Origin: Rhodopirellula sp. SM50
GTDB taxonomy: Bacteria; Planctomycetota; Planctomycetia; Pirellulales; Pirellulaceae
NCBI RefSeq assembly: GCF_002289565.1
Contig: NZ_NTFY01000002.1
Coordinates: 1 to 64,000 of the forward strand
Reading direction: 5' to 3'
Length of the DNA: 64,000 nucleotides
Position 1 is the stretch's first letter. Every line of letters starts with the position of its first letter. The notes under the pieces are model-generated. The model did no database searches, was not told the DNA's origin, and saw only the letters and a list, made by a program, of their open reading frames with translations. Positions 28,319 through 36,701 of the stretch are shown here, in pieces. Both the position numbers and the translations under genes were made by a program.

Positions 28319-29673
28319 TGACCGGCGAACCGTTTGTTGCATGGATCGGACAGATGCTTCCTCTGGGGTTTTCGTGGAGCTGGGGTCTGGACGGCTGGAT
28401 CGTGGTGATCGGCAGCCTGGCGGCCGTCGCGTCATCGCTGCTGGGAAATTTTTTGGTGCTCCGCAAGATGAGCATGTTGGGCGACGCGATCACGCACGCC
28501 GTGCTGCCGGGGATCGCGGTGGCTTTCTTATTGACCCAGACCCGCAGCAGTCCGGCGATGTTTGTCGGTGCCGTGATCGTCGGCCTGTTGACGGCTGTGT
28601 TTACCGAATGGATTCGCGGCGCCGGGGGTGTCGACGAAGGCGCTTCGATGGGCGTCGTGTTCACGTCACTGTTTGCACTCGGGTTGGTGATTTTGGTCCA
28701 GACCGCCGACGCGGTGGATTTGGATCCGAATTGCGTGCTGTACGGATCGATCGAGTTGACGCCGCTCGATACCGTCTCGGTCGGCGGTCGCGACGTGCCC
28801 CGAGCGGCGGTCGTCCTGGCGGTGGTGACCGTGGTCAACGCGTTGTTCGTCTTGCTCTTTTTCAAGGAACTGCGTTTGACCTCGTTCGATCCGGCGCTGG
28901 CGACGACGATGGGTTTTTCGTCCAAGTGGATGCACTACGGGTTGATGATCCTGGTCTCGGTGACGGCGGTCGCGTGCTTCGAAAGTGTGGGCAGCATTTT
29001 GGTGGTCGCGATGTTCATCGTGCCCGCCGCGGCGGCGTACATGTTGACCGATCGGTTGGGCGTGATGATTGCGATCAGCATCGCGTTGGCGATCGTGTCG
29101 GCGGTACTCGGCCATGTTTTGGCGCTCAGCGTTCCGGCCTGGATCGGATACCGCAGCACGACGACGTCGGGCATGATCGCGGTTGCCGCCGGAGGCCTCT
29201 TCTTTGCGGCCGCGACGCTCGGCCCCAGGCACGGCGTGTTGGTGAAATTGGTCCGACGCCAATTGTTGTCGCTTCGCATCCTCTGCGATGACATCGTCGC
29301 GTCGCTGTTTCGGGGCGAAGAACTGGAACAACAGCCGCCCACGGCGACTTGGTTGGCCGGGGAGTTGTTCGCGTCCAACTGGTCCATGAAGACCGCCCTG
29401 GCGATGCTGCGCCGGCGCGGTGAAGTCGCCGATCAGGACGATCGATTGCAATTGACCCACGTCGGACGCGAACGGGGACAACGGTTGGTCCGGTCACACC
29501 GATTGTGGGAACAATACCTGGTCGACCGGGCCGGCAGCGGCGCCGAGAGGATTCATGACCAAGCGGAACGATTCGAGCACTTCACCGACCGTAATCTACG
29601 CGACGAGTTGGCCAAAGAGACCGACACGCCGGTCGAAGACCCGCACGGCCGGCCAATTCCCGACGAGAGTTAA
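28318..29673 (+). CDS. Second metal ABC permease, also with DtxR/MntR-like domain
   Basis: A 451-residue protein. The ATG overlaps the previous stop as TGATG, with GGGAGGA upstream, so translation is coupled. Residues about 15-310 form an ABC-3 permease (RKMSMLGDAITHAVLPG, GSILVVAMFIVPAAAA). Residues about 343-392 form a winged-helix-like region (SNWSMKTALAMLRRRGEV, LTHVGRERG). Residues 393-445 match the metal-binding half of DtxR/MntR: RSHRLWEQYL, IHDQAERFEHF, DPHGRPIP. All expected positions are acidic or His, with Glu at the DtxR C102 position as in manganese-responsive MntR. The two permeases probably form a heterodimer, each with a cytosolic metal-sensing domain. Confidence 0.85.
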   Translation: MTGEPFVAWIGQMLPLGFSWSWGLDGWIVVIGSLAAVASSLLGNFLVLRKMSMLGDAITHAVLPGIAVAFLLTQTRSSPAMFVGAVIVGLLTAVFTEWIRGAGGVDEGASMGVVFTSLFALGLVILVQTADAVDLDPNCVLYGSIELTPLDTVSVGGRDVPRAAVVLAVVTVVNALFVLLFFKELRLTSFDPALATTMGFSSKWMHYGLMILVSVTAVACFESVGSILVVAMFIVPAAAAYMLTDRLGVMIAISIALAIVSAVLGHVLALSVPAWIGYRSTTTSGMIAVAAGGLFFAAATLGPRHGVLVKLVRRQLLSLRILCDDIVASLFRGEELEQQPPTATWLAGELFASNWSMKTALAMLRRRGEVADQDDRLQLTHVGRERGQRLVRSHRLWEQYLVDRAGSGAERIHDQAERFEHFTDRNLRDELAKETDTPVEDPHGRPIPDES

Positions 29674-29761
29674 AAAGTCCCCGCTGATGGCCCAATTCGT
29701 GGCCTACGGTTTTCCTAGTGCTTCGTCAGCTTTGAATTTCCGAGCCCGCGTTTGTCGAGCG

Positions 29762-29833
29762 GAAAAGAGGTCAGGTACCAAAAACCAAATGGCCCACAGG
29801 GTGCTTCGCATTTTTGGTACCTGCCCCCTTTTC
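29762..29833. repeat. REP-like palindrome with flanking direct repeats
   Basis: Arms 29762-29784 and 29811-29833 are reverse complements apart from two mismatches, with a perfect 13-bp core (CAGGTACCAAAAA) around a 26-base loop. The arm begins GAAAAGAGGTCAGGTACC, which resembles the 'aaaggggtcagg' ends of elements mobilised by REP-associated tyrosine transposases (RAYTs) in other bacteria. A direct repeat CCCTTTTCCGCGGCG follows twice between about 29826 and 29862. The rest of the 270-base gap between the permease and 29946 shows no gene. Confidence 0.6.
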
Positions 29834-29945
29834 CGCGGCGACCCCTTTTCCGCGGCGCCCTCGGTTTAAAAGCGGACGGAGCACAAGGGCGTGCCTGCGA
29901 GAGTCTGCGGGCCACCGGTCAACCACGAATCAATCAGATAGGACG

Positions 29946-30422
29946 ATGGCTACAATTCCCGCTAAACGCAGCAGAACGCTTGTTGATTCGGAGGTCCAGG
30001 GCAGCCTGGTCCGCCGTGTGGCGTTGCACTGGGTTGTGTTCTTTGTTTGCAACACGATCGCACTGACGTTCTGGATCCGGTTGTTTGAGCAACCCGATGC
30101 CGATTGGGGACAGACCTTCGGCGACACCGTTCGTCGGTTCCTGCCGTTCTTCGTGATCACGGTCGCTTTGATCCCAGCGTTTGTCTGGGACACGTTGAAG
30201 CTGAGTCATCGCTTTGCCGGCCCGATCCTGCGATTGCGCAACACGCTCAAGGACATCAAGGCGGGTCGCGCGGTTGCCCCGTTGAAATTCCGCGACAACG
30301 ATTTTTGGCAAGAGATGGCGTGCCACTTCAACGACGTCATGCGGCTCCGCGATGCCGACGGTCAACCGAACCCGGTTGAGTCCGAAACCGACGAGACCGT
30401 GAGGGAACCGTCCAATGCGTAA
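29946..30422 (+). CDS. Two-TM protein with HAMP-like segment, coupled to Tad genes
   Basis: A 158-residue protein from the ATG before ATIPAKRS. Two membrane segments (VALHWVVFFVCNTIALTFW and FLPFFVITVALIPAFVW) are followed by a cytoplasmic segment with HAMP-like text (RFAGPILRLRNTLKDIKAG) and an amphipathic helix, ending in an acidic tail. HAMP modules usually relay signals to an output domain, but none is attached here. Its TAA overlaps the next gene's ATG (ATGCGTAA), so it is coupled to the TadE-like gene. A role in pilus assembly or signalling is inferred from context only. Confidence 0.72.
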   Translation: MATIPAKRSRTLVDSEVQGSLVRRVALHWVVFFVCNTIALTFWIRLFEQPDADWGQTFGDTVRRFLPFFVITVALIPAFVWDTLKLSHRFAGPILRLRNTLKDIKAGRAVAPLKFRDNDFWQEMACHFNDVMRLRDADGQPNPVESETDETVREPSNA

Positions 30423-30843
30423 CCCCTTCAAACGCAGTTCGATTCTCGGCGGGCGAAGTGGTCGCCGGAAACGAGACGGGGTTGCTGCGGTTGAATTCGC
30501 GGTTTGCTTGCCCGTCATCGTGCTGCTGGTTTTCGGATCGATTGAGGCGTCCAGCTTCATCTTTCTCAAACAGTCCCTCAGCGTCGCCTGTTACGAGGCC
30601 GCTCGAGAAGCCTCGCAATCAGGCGGCACGGAAGCGGAAGCGGACGCGCGTGCATCGGCGGTCCTGGAATCCCGGCGCGTCAATGACTTCGAGATTCGAT
30701 TTCCCACCGGCGTGGACGCGTTGCAACGCGGCGAACAACTCGTCTGTGAAGTCTCGGCCCCGACACGCACCAACAGTCCGATCGCGGGCGAATTTGTCAC
30801 CAACCGAACGCTGGTCGCCCGCGTCGTGATGTTGAAGGAATAG
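30415..30843 (+). CDS. TadE-like pseudopilin-related protein
   Basis: A 142-residue protein with a basic N-terminus and the TadE motif: RRKRDGVAAVEFAVCLPVIV, with E in the first turn of the hydrophobic helix, then SIEASSFIFLKQSLSVACYEAAREA. TadE/TadF proteins are minor pseudopilins of Flp/Tad pili, processed by a prepilin peptidase. It is the first of three TadE/TadG-type genes. No TadA ATPase, TadBC platform or CpaB/RcpA gene is visible in the window, so the main machine must be elsewhere or absent. Confidence 0.85.
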   Translation: MRNPFKRSSILGGRSGRRKRDGVAAVEFAVCLPVIVLLVFGSIEASSFIFLKQSLSVACYEAAREASQSGGTEAEADARASAVLESRRVNDFEIRFPTGVDALQRGEQLVCEVSAPTRTNSPIAGEFVTNRTLVARVVMLKE

Positions 30844-30850
30844 ATCCACC

Positions 30851-31918
30851 GTGCCCCATCCCATTGATAATCCAAATCGTTTCCATCCCATGCTCAAGCA
30901 CCGTTTGACGCGTCGCCGGCAACGCCGGGGTGCGATGCTGGTTTTAATCCTCGTGATGCTGATCGGGTTTCTCGCCACGGTCGCCTTTTCGGTCGACATC
31001 GCACACATGCACTTGTCGAGAACGGAATTGCGCTCGGCCACCGACGCAGCCTCCCAAGCGGCTTCACAAGAACTGTCCAAGACCTTTGACACGTCGCTGG
31101 CGATTCGCAGGGGCCAGGAGATCGCGTTGCTCAATCGAGTCAACGGGCAGCCGCTGCAATTGGAATCCCGTGATTTCGAATTCGGTCGCAGCGATCTCGA
31201 TGCCGACGGACGCTTCGTCTTTCGCCAAGGCGCGACTCCGTTGAACACCGTCCGCGTGACCGGCCGCCGCACCAGCGGATCTGCTTCCGGAGCGATTCCC
31301 TTGTTGTTCGGAAACGTTTTAGGGTTCAGCACGTTTGAACCCGAGATGACCGCGGCGGCAACGTACATCGAACGCGACGTCATCCTGGTGGTCGACCGCA
31401 GCGGTTCCATGAGTGGAACCAAGTTCGCCGATCTGCAAACAGCGATCGGTGTGTTCGTCGCCACACTCGGCACCACCCCGGTCAACGAGCAAGTCGGCTT
31501 GGCATCCTACAGCGAGTTTGCCACCGAGGATGTCCCATTGACCGCCAACCTCGTCGAAGTGACCAATGGATTGTCCGCCCTGGTCACCAGCGGTCGCACC
31601 AGCATCAGCCGCGGCATGAGAGCGGGTGAGGCGATCATGAAAGACGGACGCGACCAAGCGTTCGTGGAACGGACGATGATCGTGATGACCGACGGGTTGC
31701 ACAACGAAGGCCCCGAGCCGAGCACCGTGGCCACGGACTTGGCAGCCGATCAGATCCAAATCCACACCATCACGTTTGGCAGCGGCGCCGACCAAGACCG
31801 CATGCGGACGGTCGCGCAAATCGGCGGAGGCAAACATTTCCACGCACTCAGCGCGGCCGAACTGATCGAGGCCTATCGTGAAATCGCTCTCACCCTGGGA
31901 ACGGTGATCACCCAATGA
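30851..31918 (+). CDS. TadG-like protein with von Willebrand factor A domain
   Basis: A 355-residue protein; GTG start with AAGGAA upstream, and an ATG 39 bases later is the alternative. Residues about 25-60 are the TadG membrane motif (RRGAMLVLILVMLIGFLATV, AFSVDIAHMHLSRTELRSATDAA). Residues about 175-350 are a vWA domain with the metal-ion-dependent adhesion motif DRSGSMSG and the downstream T and D positions (SGRTSISRGM, VMTDGLHNEGP). TadG-type proteins sit at the envelope; the vWA domain suggests adhesion or protein interaction. The stop overlaps the next start (ATGA). Confidence 0.9.
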   Translation: MPHPIDNPNRFHPMLKHRLTRRRQRRGAMLVLILVMLIGFLATVAFSVDIAHMHLSRTELRSATDAASQAASQELSKTFDTSLAIRRGQEIALLNRVNGQPLQLESRDFEFGRSDLDADGRFVFRQGATPLNTVRVTGRRTSGSASGAIPLLFGNVLGFSTFEPEMTAAATYIERDVILVVDRSGSMSGTKFADLQTAIGVFVATLGTTPVNEQVGLASYSEFATEDVPLTANLVEVTNGLSALVTSGRTSISRGMRAGEAIMKDGRDQAFVERTMIVMTDGLHNEGPEPSTVATDLAADQIQIHTITFGSGADQDRMRTVAQIGGGKHFHALSAAELIEAYREIALTLGTVITQ

Positions 31919-32472
31919 CAGCCACAAACCATGCAGCGATGGCGACAAACCGGAGTGACAACCACGTGAACGCCCCAACGACGGATTTCCAAACCAACGC
32001 GGGTTTCCAATCCGATAGCCGACCGCGTGGCCCGGTGCAGACCGGCAATCGAGTCAGCCGGCGGCGAGTCAACCGCCGCCGCGGGCGTCGCCGACGCGGT
32101 GCGGCGATGGTCGAATTCGCGATCGTCGCTCCGCTGTTGTTTTTCTTTTTCTTCGCGGCCTTCGAATTCTGTCGCGTCTCGATGATTCGACACACCGTCG
32201 ATAACGCCGTGTACGAAGGGTGTCGCAAAGCGATCGTCCCCGGGGGGACCGCGTCGGACGCTCGGGCGGCAGCCAACCACGTGCTGGGTACCTTGGGACT
32301 GCAGAAGGCCACGGTCAACGTCTCCCCCGGCACGATCAACAACCAGACGCCCGAATTGACCATGACCATCGAGGTCTCATTGGATGCCAACACGTTTGTG
32401 CCGCCCCAATTCACCGGCGGCAGAAAGATCATCCGAACGCTGACGATGAAGCGGGAAACCGCCAATCTGTAG
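31915..32472 (+). CDS. TadE-like protein
   Basis: A 185-residue protein. A polar, basic leader of about 60 residues precedes the TadE motif (RRRGAAMVEFAIVAPLLFFF, FEFCRVSMIRHTVDNAVYEG). The leader is longer than usual; an internal start near the RRRG motif cannot be excluded. It overlaps the TadG-like gene by 4 bases and completes a TadE-TadG-TadE set. The hydrophobic helix contains a run of five phenylalanines. Confidence 0.85.
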   Translation: MTATNHAAMATNRSDNHVNAPTTDFQTNAGFQSDSRPRGPVQTGNRVSRRRVNRRRGRRRRGAAMVEFAIVAPLLFFFFFAAFEFCRVSMIRHTVDNAVYEGCRKAIVPGGTASDARAAANHVLGTLGLQKATVNVSPGTINNQTPELTMTIEVSLDANTFVPPQFTGGRKIIRTLTMKRETANL

Positions 32473-32479
32473 GTCTGCC

Positions 32480-32599
32480 GCAAGCTGAAAGCGTACGCCA
32501 CGACGCGGACGCAAGCTGAAAGCGTACGCCACGACGCGGACGCAAGCTGGAAGCGTACGCCACGACGCGGACGCAGGCTGGAAGCTTACGGCACGACGG
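32480..32599. repeat. 31-bp minisatellite, about 3.9 copies
   Basis: Copies start at 32480, 32511, 32542 and 32573. Each contains GCAAGCTGAAAGCGTACGCC followed by ACGACGCGGAC. The first two are identical; the later ones carry GGAAGC and the last AGGCTGGAAGCTTACGG. It fills most of the 213-base gap between the last Tad gene and 32686. No promoter or gene is evident in it. Confidence 0.9.
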
Positions 32600-32685
32600 C
32601 AATGAGCTACACTGGTCGCTTCTCCCACTCGCGGTCGCCGGACTGCGAACCGGGATCTCCGCTCCAGTCTTTTCAATGCAGTCCG

Positions 32686-33612
32686 ATGGGAATCCGCTTT
32701 TCGTGTCACGGTTGTGCGAAACCGTTAAATATCAAAACCGAGTTAGCGGGCCGTCGTGGATTGTGCCCCGAGTGCGGCACCAAGTTTCGCATCCCACTGG
32801 CCGACGCTGAATTCTCGACGCCGATCACCCCGCACGCACCCCAGGCGGGAAAAGCAGTCACCCCGAACGAACCGTCCGCCGCCGCAGCCACAGCCACACC
32901 GCAACCGGCGACGCCCAACCCGGCGATCAAGCAAAACGGTGCCCCCCGGCAGCCCGCAGCGCCGTCGACAGCGTCATCGCCATCGACTGCGGCATCGCCG
33001 TCGGCAGAGGTATCACCGTCGACAGCGGATGCACCGCAATCCGAGCCACAAATCGAGCCGCATCCTGGCGGCCAACAACCGGCGACCAACCAACCGGCGA
33101 CCACAGACGCGGTGAACGCGGCGGCGACGAACTCGACGGCCCCATCGGCCCCATCGGCCAGTGCGGAACCGGAATTGCTGGCCAGCGAATCGACCGCCAC
33201 TTGGTACGTCCGTCCACCCAGCGGGGGACAATACGGGCCCGCCACCTCGGCGATGTTGAAGGTTTGGATCGATGAGGGACGCGTGGCGAAGACCGCGTTG
33301 CTGTGGAAAGACGGCTGGCCGCAGTGGCGTGAAGCGTCCGAGGCGCTGCCCGAAATCGCCGACTCGCTGCCCGGATCGATGTCACTGGAAACCGCCGAGC
33401 CGTTCCCCGACGGCCCCGGCGGGTCGAAATTGACGACGCCGATCGCCCATGAAAAGACCAGTCGGATCTATTCTGAATTCGCCGGTGATGCAAAAATCGG
33501 TGCCGTCCGGCGAAAACGCTCGTCTCGGCGGATCACCTTGGTCGCCATTCTCGCGGCCCTGGTCGTCGGCTTGATCGTCACGCTCTTCTTGGTGGCCTCC
33601 ACCAGTGGTTGA
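32686..33612 (+). CDS. Zinc-ribbon / GYF_2 membrane protein
   Basis: A 308-residue protein from the ATG before GIRFSCHGC. Residues 4-32 are a zinc ribbon (CHGC ... CPECG). A disordered A/P/S/T-rich linker with CTG/TCA-type repeats follows to about 165. Residues about 170-225 are a GYF_2 (DUF4339) domain, WYVRPPSGGQYGPAT through KDGWPQWREA. One membrane segment lies at the extreme C-terminus (LVAILAALVVGLIVTLFLV), so the rest is probably cytoplasmic and tail-anchored. GYF domains bind proline-rich peptides; the protein's own linker is proline-rich. Partners unknown. Confidence 0.85.
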   Translation: MGIRFSCHGCAKPLNIKTELAGRRGLCPECGTKFRIPLADAEFSTPITPHAPQAGKAVTPNEPSAAAATATPQPATPNPAIKQNGAPRQPAAPSTASSPSTAASPSAEVSPSTADAPQSEPQIEPHPGGQQPATNQPATTDAVNAAATNSTAPSAPSASAEPELLASESTATWYVRPPSGGQYGPATSAMLKVWIDEGRVAKTALLWKDGWPQWREASEALPEIADSLPGSMSLETAEPFPDGPGGSKLTTPIAHEKTSRIYSEFAGDAKIGAVRRKRSSRRITLVAILAALVVGLIVTLFLVASTSG

Positions 33613-33747
33613 CGCGAGATTTGGGTCGGAACCGTGCCCGACGACTTTCGTACTCTTTGCCTGATCGGCTAAAGTGTTCCAAGATTGAGCACTGTCTTCG
33701 TACACACTGTCTTCCCGTCTTCACCTGACCATCGCGGAGTCCCCAAG

Positions 33748-34323
33748 ATGCGAAACCGATATCCAGCCCTTCGCCCCGTCGTCCTGATCGCAGCGTTCCT
33801 TTCGTCGGCCGTCGTTGTCAGCGGCAGTCCGGCCACTGCCGACGACGCGGAGAAGGCTCCGCAGTCGGTCAGCGTGTTTGACAAAGCCGAGTTAGAGGTT
33901 CCCGCGGACTTCAAACGGACGCAACCGGCTTCCCGGATCGTTCAGCATGAGTTCAAGGTCGGCCAAGGCGACTCGACGGCGCGATTGACGATGATGGCGG
34001 CCGGCGGTAGCGTCGACGCCAACATCAAACGCTGGAAAGGTCAATTTTCCGGCGGCGACGATGCGGACCAGAAAAGCGAAAAGATGGACATCGGCAAATG
34101 GACGGTACACGTCGTCGACGTCAGCGGCGCCTATGCCGAGCGGATGGGCGGTGGTCCGTTCGCCGGAGGCAAAGTCGTCCAACGCGAGAACTACGCCATG
34201 GCCGGCGCAATCTTGATCGAGCCGGAAGGACGCCAATTCTTCATCAAGATGATCGGGCCGGCCGACGTGGTGAAGGCCAACCGTGAAAAGTTTGTGGCGA
34301 TGGTCAAGTCGATCGGTCAGTGA
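33748..34323 (+). CDS. Secreted hypothetical protein
   Basis: A 191-residue protein from the ATG before RNRYPALRP. It has a signal peptide (PVVLIAAFLSSAVVVSGSPATA) with probable cleavage near residue 31. The mature part has FDKAELEVPADFKRTQP, a repeated VHVVDVSGAYAERMGGG-type strand and FFIKMIGPADVV near the end, consistent with a small periplasmic beta-rich domain. I recognise no family. An in-frame upstream TTG is possible but the signal peptide supports the chosen start. The gene stands alone between two unrelated genes. Confidence 0.8.
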   Translation: MRNRYPALRPVVLIAAFLSSAVVVSGSPATADDAEKAPQSVSVFDKAELEVPADFKRTQPASRIVQHEFKVGQGDSTARLTMMAAGGSVDANIKRWKGQFSGGDDADQKSEKMDIGKWTVHVVDVSGAYAERMGGGPFAGGKVVQRENYAMAGAILIEPEGRQFFIKMIGPADVVKANREKFVAMVKSIGQ

Positions 34324-34393
34324 GACCGTGACGTCACTGAATGGGTTTCAAGCACCGCTCTTGAGTTTCTGAGCACGAGGCAATGATTCGAAT

Positions 34394-35920
34394 ATGAATA
34401 TCCAGAGTTTGCTTGAGCACCACGGGATCATCCGAAATCCGTTTGCCGAAGAAGACGCCCAGACGGATCAGGTGTTCAAGGAACACTGCATTGCCAACGC
34501 CTACCATCCCGTCTGGGACAAGGTTTACGGCGATCCCCAGGAACCGTCGACCGCGATCGTGTTCGGCCCCAAGGGATCCGGCAAAACCGCGATGCGGTTG
34601 CAGATCCGGCGGCACCTGCAAAAGTTCAATCAAGAACACCCCGCCGAACGGGTCTACACGATCGCCTATGACGACTTCAATCCGTTCCTGGATCATTTCA
34701 GTGAACGATTGAGCCGACGCACCAATCGCAAGCCGGAACGCGTGCTCAAAGAATGGAAGCTGTGGGACCACATGGATTCCATTCTGTGTCTGGGCGTCAC
34801 CAAACTGGTCGATCAAATCTTGAAAGCCGACCACGTCGAAGACGGGATCGATCGCCAGGCACTCTCGAAGCTAGACCGAACGGCGTCGCGTGACCTGCTG
34901 CTGTTGGCCGCCTGTTACGACCAATCCAGCGACGGCTCCTTCACCGATCGCTGGAATGACCTGCGACGCCATCTCGGTTACAACAACCTGGTCGCAAAAA
35001 TCAGCTGCTGGTTCGCGTGCGTCTGGAGCGTGATCGTCGCCTGCGGATTCGTCTACCTGATGTTCACCTCATCCGCCGGCGGTGATGCCGCTGCGGCCGA
35101 AGGCGGCGAAGTGGTGGCGACCAAGACGGTTTGGGATTACCTCTGGTTGGCGCCCCTTTTGATGTTGATCGGGTCGGCGCCCTACTTGCTGCGTCTGCTG
35201 AAAACGTGGTGGGCGGCGTTTCGGATTCGTCGACACATGCGAGTCGGGAAACGGGAAATCGGAACCACGCGCAAGCTGCTGCATTGGATTCCCACCAAGG
35301 AGTTGGCCAGCCAACCCTTGCCGCGTTACGATCGGACCGACGACCGCTACGAATTGCTCAACAAGTTTCAGTCGGTGATCGATCGACTCGGCTATTCCGG
35401 CATGATCGTGCTGATGGACCGCGTCGACGAACCCCACATGACCGGGGGCAAGACCGAACTGATGCGTCTGTTTGTTTGGCCGCTGTTGGACAACAAGCTA
35501 CTCAAACATCCCGGGATCGGATTCAAATTGATGCTGCCCCAGGATTTGCACCGAGACATGGAACGCGAGTCACGTGATTTTCACGAGCGCGCCCGACTGG
35601 ACAAACAAAACGTGATTCCGTCGTTTCAATGGACCGGCGAATCCCTCTACGATCTGGCCCGCGCCCGGATGATGGCCTGTGCGGCGCCTGGGCAATCCCC
35701 CGAGCCGAAGGACCTGTTTGCGGATTTGGATTACGCCCGGATCATTTCCGCATTCAACTCATTGCGCGTGCCCCGGCATCTGTTTCGATTCCTGTATCGG
35801 GTCTTGGTCGATCACTGCAATCGATACACCGACTCCAACCCCGAATACAAGATTCGCTCGGAGACGTTTGAAACCGTCCTGGCCGTCTACAGTCGTGAAG
35901 TCGACTCCAACACGCTGTGA
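34394..35920 (+). CDS. KAP-like membrane P-loop NTPase
   Basis: A 508-residue protein. Walker A is GPKGSGKTAM near residues 55-64. A Walker B-like strand, GMIVLMDRVDEP, lies near 335. Between them two membrane segments are inserted (KISCWFACVWSVIVACGFVY near 200-220, and LWLAPLLMLIGSAPYLL near 255). A membrane hairpin between Walker A and B is the hallmark of KAP-family NTPases (Kidins220, phage-exclusion protein PifA). Family membership is inferred from this layout, not from a search; a generic AAA ATPase is the alternative. The stop overlaps the start of the CPBP protease gene by 4 bases. Confidence 0.7.
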   Translation: MNIQSLLEHHGIIRNPFAEEDAQTDQVFKEHCIANAYHPVWDKVYGDPQEPSTAIVFGPKGSGKTAMRLQIRRHLQKFNQEHPAERVYTIAYDDFNPFLDHFSERLSRRTNRKPERVLKEWKLWDHMDSILCLGVTKLVDQILKADHVEDGIDRQALSKLDRTASRDLLLLAACYDQSSDGSFTDRWNDLRRHLGYNNLVAKISCWFACVWSVIVACGFVYLMFTSSAGGDAAAAEGGEVVATKTVWDYLWLAPLLMLIGSAPYLLRLLKTWWAAFRIRRHMRVGKREIGTTRKLLHWIPTKELASQPLPRYDRTDDRYELLNKFQSVIDRLGYSGMIVLMDRVDEPHMTGGKTELMRLFVWPLLDNKLLKHPGIGFKLMLPQDLHRDMERESRDFHERARLDKQNVIPSFQWTGESLYDLARARMMACAAPGQSPEPKDLFADLDYARIISAFNSLRVPRHLFRFLYRVLVDHCNRYTDSNPEYKIRSETFETVLAVYSREVDSNTL

Positions 35921-36690
35921 GCGATCCCGTACAGCGTCCGGTCCACGAACCGTCGCAAGGCTCGGGCGGACCGGCCGCGGCGACATGGCAAAGCAAAGCG
36001 GCCATGATCGTGCCGCTGCTGATGTTCTTTGTGCTGGCCGCAGCGATCGACACCAGCCCGGTCCGCGACGGCGAAACCGTCAACGCCCAGGCATACTTGA
36101 TTTCCGTCATCGCTCGGGTCGTGGCGATGTCGGCGATGATGCTCTGGTTCGGTAAAGAGATTGTCCGCCAGTTTCCGTTGGCGATCGATCGCTGGGGATG
36201 GATCGTCGGCATCGTCGGCGCGGCGATTTGGATCGGAGTCTGTTCGCTCGATCTGGAACGCCAACTGATCGAGGCCGTGGGACTGCCGGACGATTGGTTG
36301 CCCCAACGCGAAGGGGTCAATCCGTTTGCGACGTACCAACCGGGATTCGAATTGATGGGTTTCCTGATGGTGCGGTTCACCTTGCTGGCTGTTTGCGTCC
36401 CGATCGCGGAAGAGTTGTTTTTGCGCGGGTTTGTGATGCGGGCTTTCGAAGCGGAAAACTGGCCCGCGCTGCCGCTGCATGAAATCGGCCGTAACGGTTT
36501 GATCGTCGGTACCGTCTACGGAATCGCGACGCACCCGGCCGAGTTCATCGCCGCGGCGTTGTGGTTTTCGTTGGTCAGCTGGCTGATGGTGAAAACGGGA
36601 AAGTTTTGGAATTGTGTGATCGCACACGGTGTCACAAACTTGATCTTGGGCATTTATGTTTGCCTGACCGGCACCTGGCATCTTTGGTAG
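35917..36690 (+). CDS. CPBP (CAAX/Abi) family intramembrane metalloprotease
   Basis: A 257-residue protein starting at GTG, which overlaps the NTPase stop (GTGA). It has about seven hydrophobic segments. The active-site motifs are EELFLRGFV, the second-motif histidine in TVYGIATHPAEF, and AHGVTNLILG. It resembles the 'CAAX prenyl protease-related' group that occurs with exosortase/PEP-CTERM systems. Members cleave or process membrane proteins. Translation is coupled to the KAP-like NTPase, so the two probably act together. No prenylation substrate or exosortase is visible in the window. Confidence 0.88.
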   Translation: MSDPVQRPVHEPSQGSGGPAAATWQSKAAMIVPLLMFFVLAAAIDTSPVRDGETVNAQAYLISVIARVVAMSAMMLWFGKEIVRQFPLAIDRWGWIVGIVGAAIWIGVCSLDLERQLIEAVGLPDDWLPQREGVNPFATYQPGFELMGFLMVRFTLLAVCVPIAEELFLRGFVMRAFEAENWPALPLHEIGRNGLIVGTVYGIATHPAEFIAAALWFSLVSWLMVKTGKFWNCVIAHGVTNLILGIYVCLTGTWHLW

Positions 36691-36701
36691 TGATCAACGT
36701 C

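Noticed and set aside
32480-32599. Regular repeats considered as a CRISPR array
   Set aside because: Units are contiguous without unique spacers and there is no cas gene in the window.
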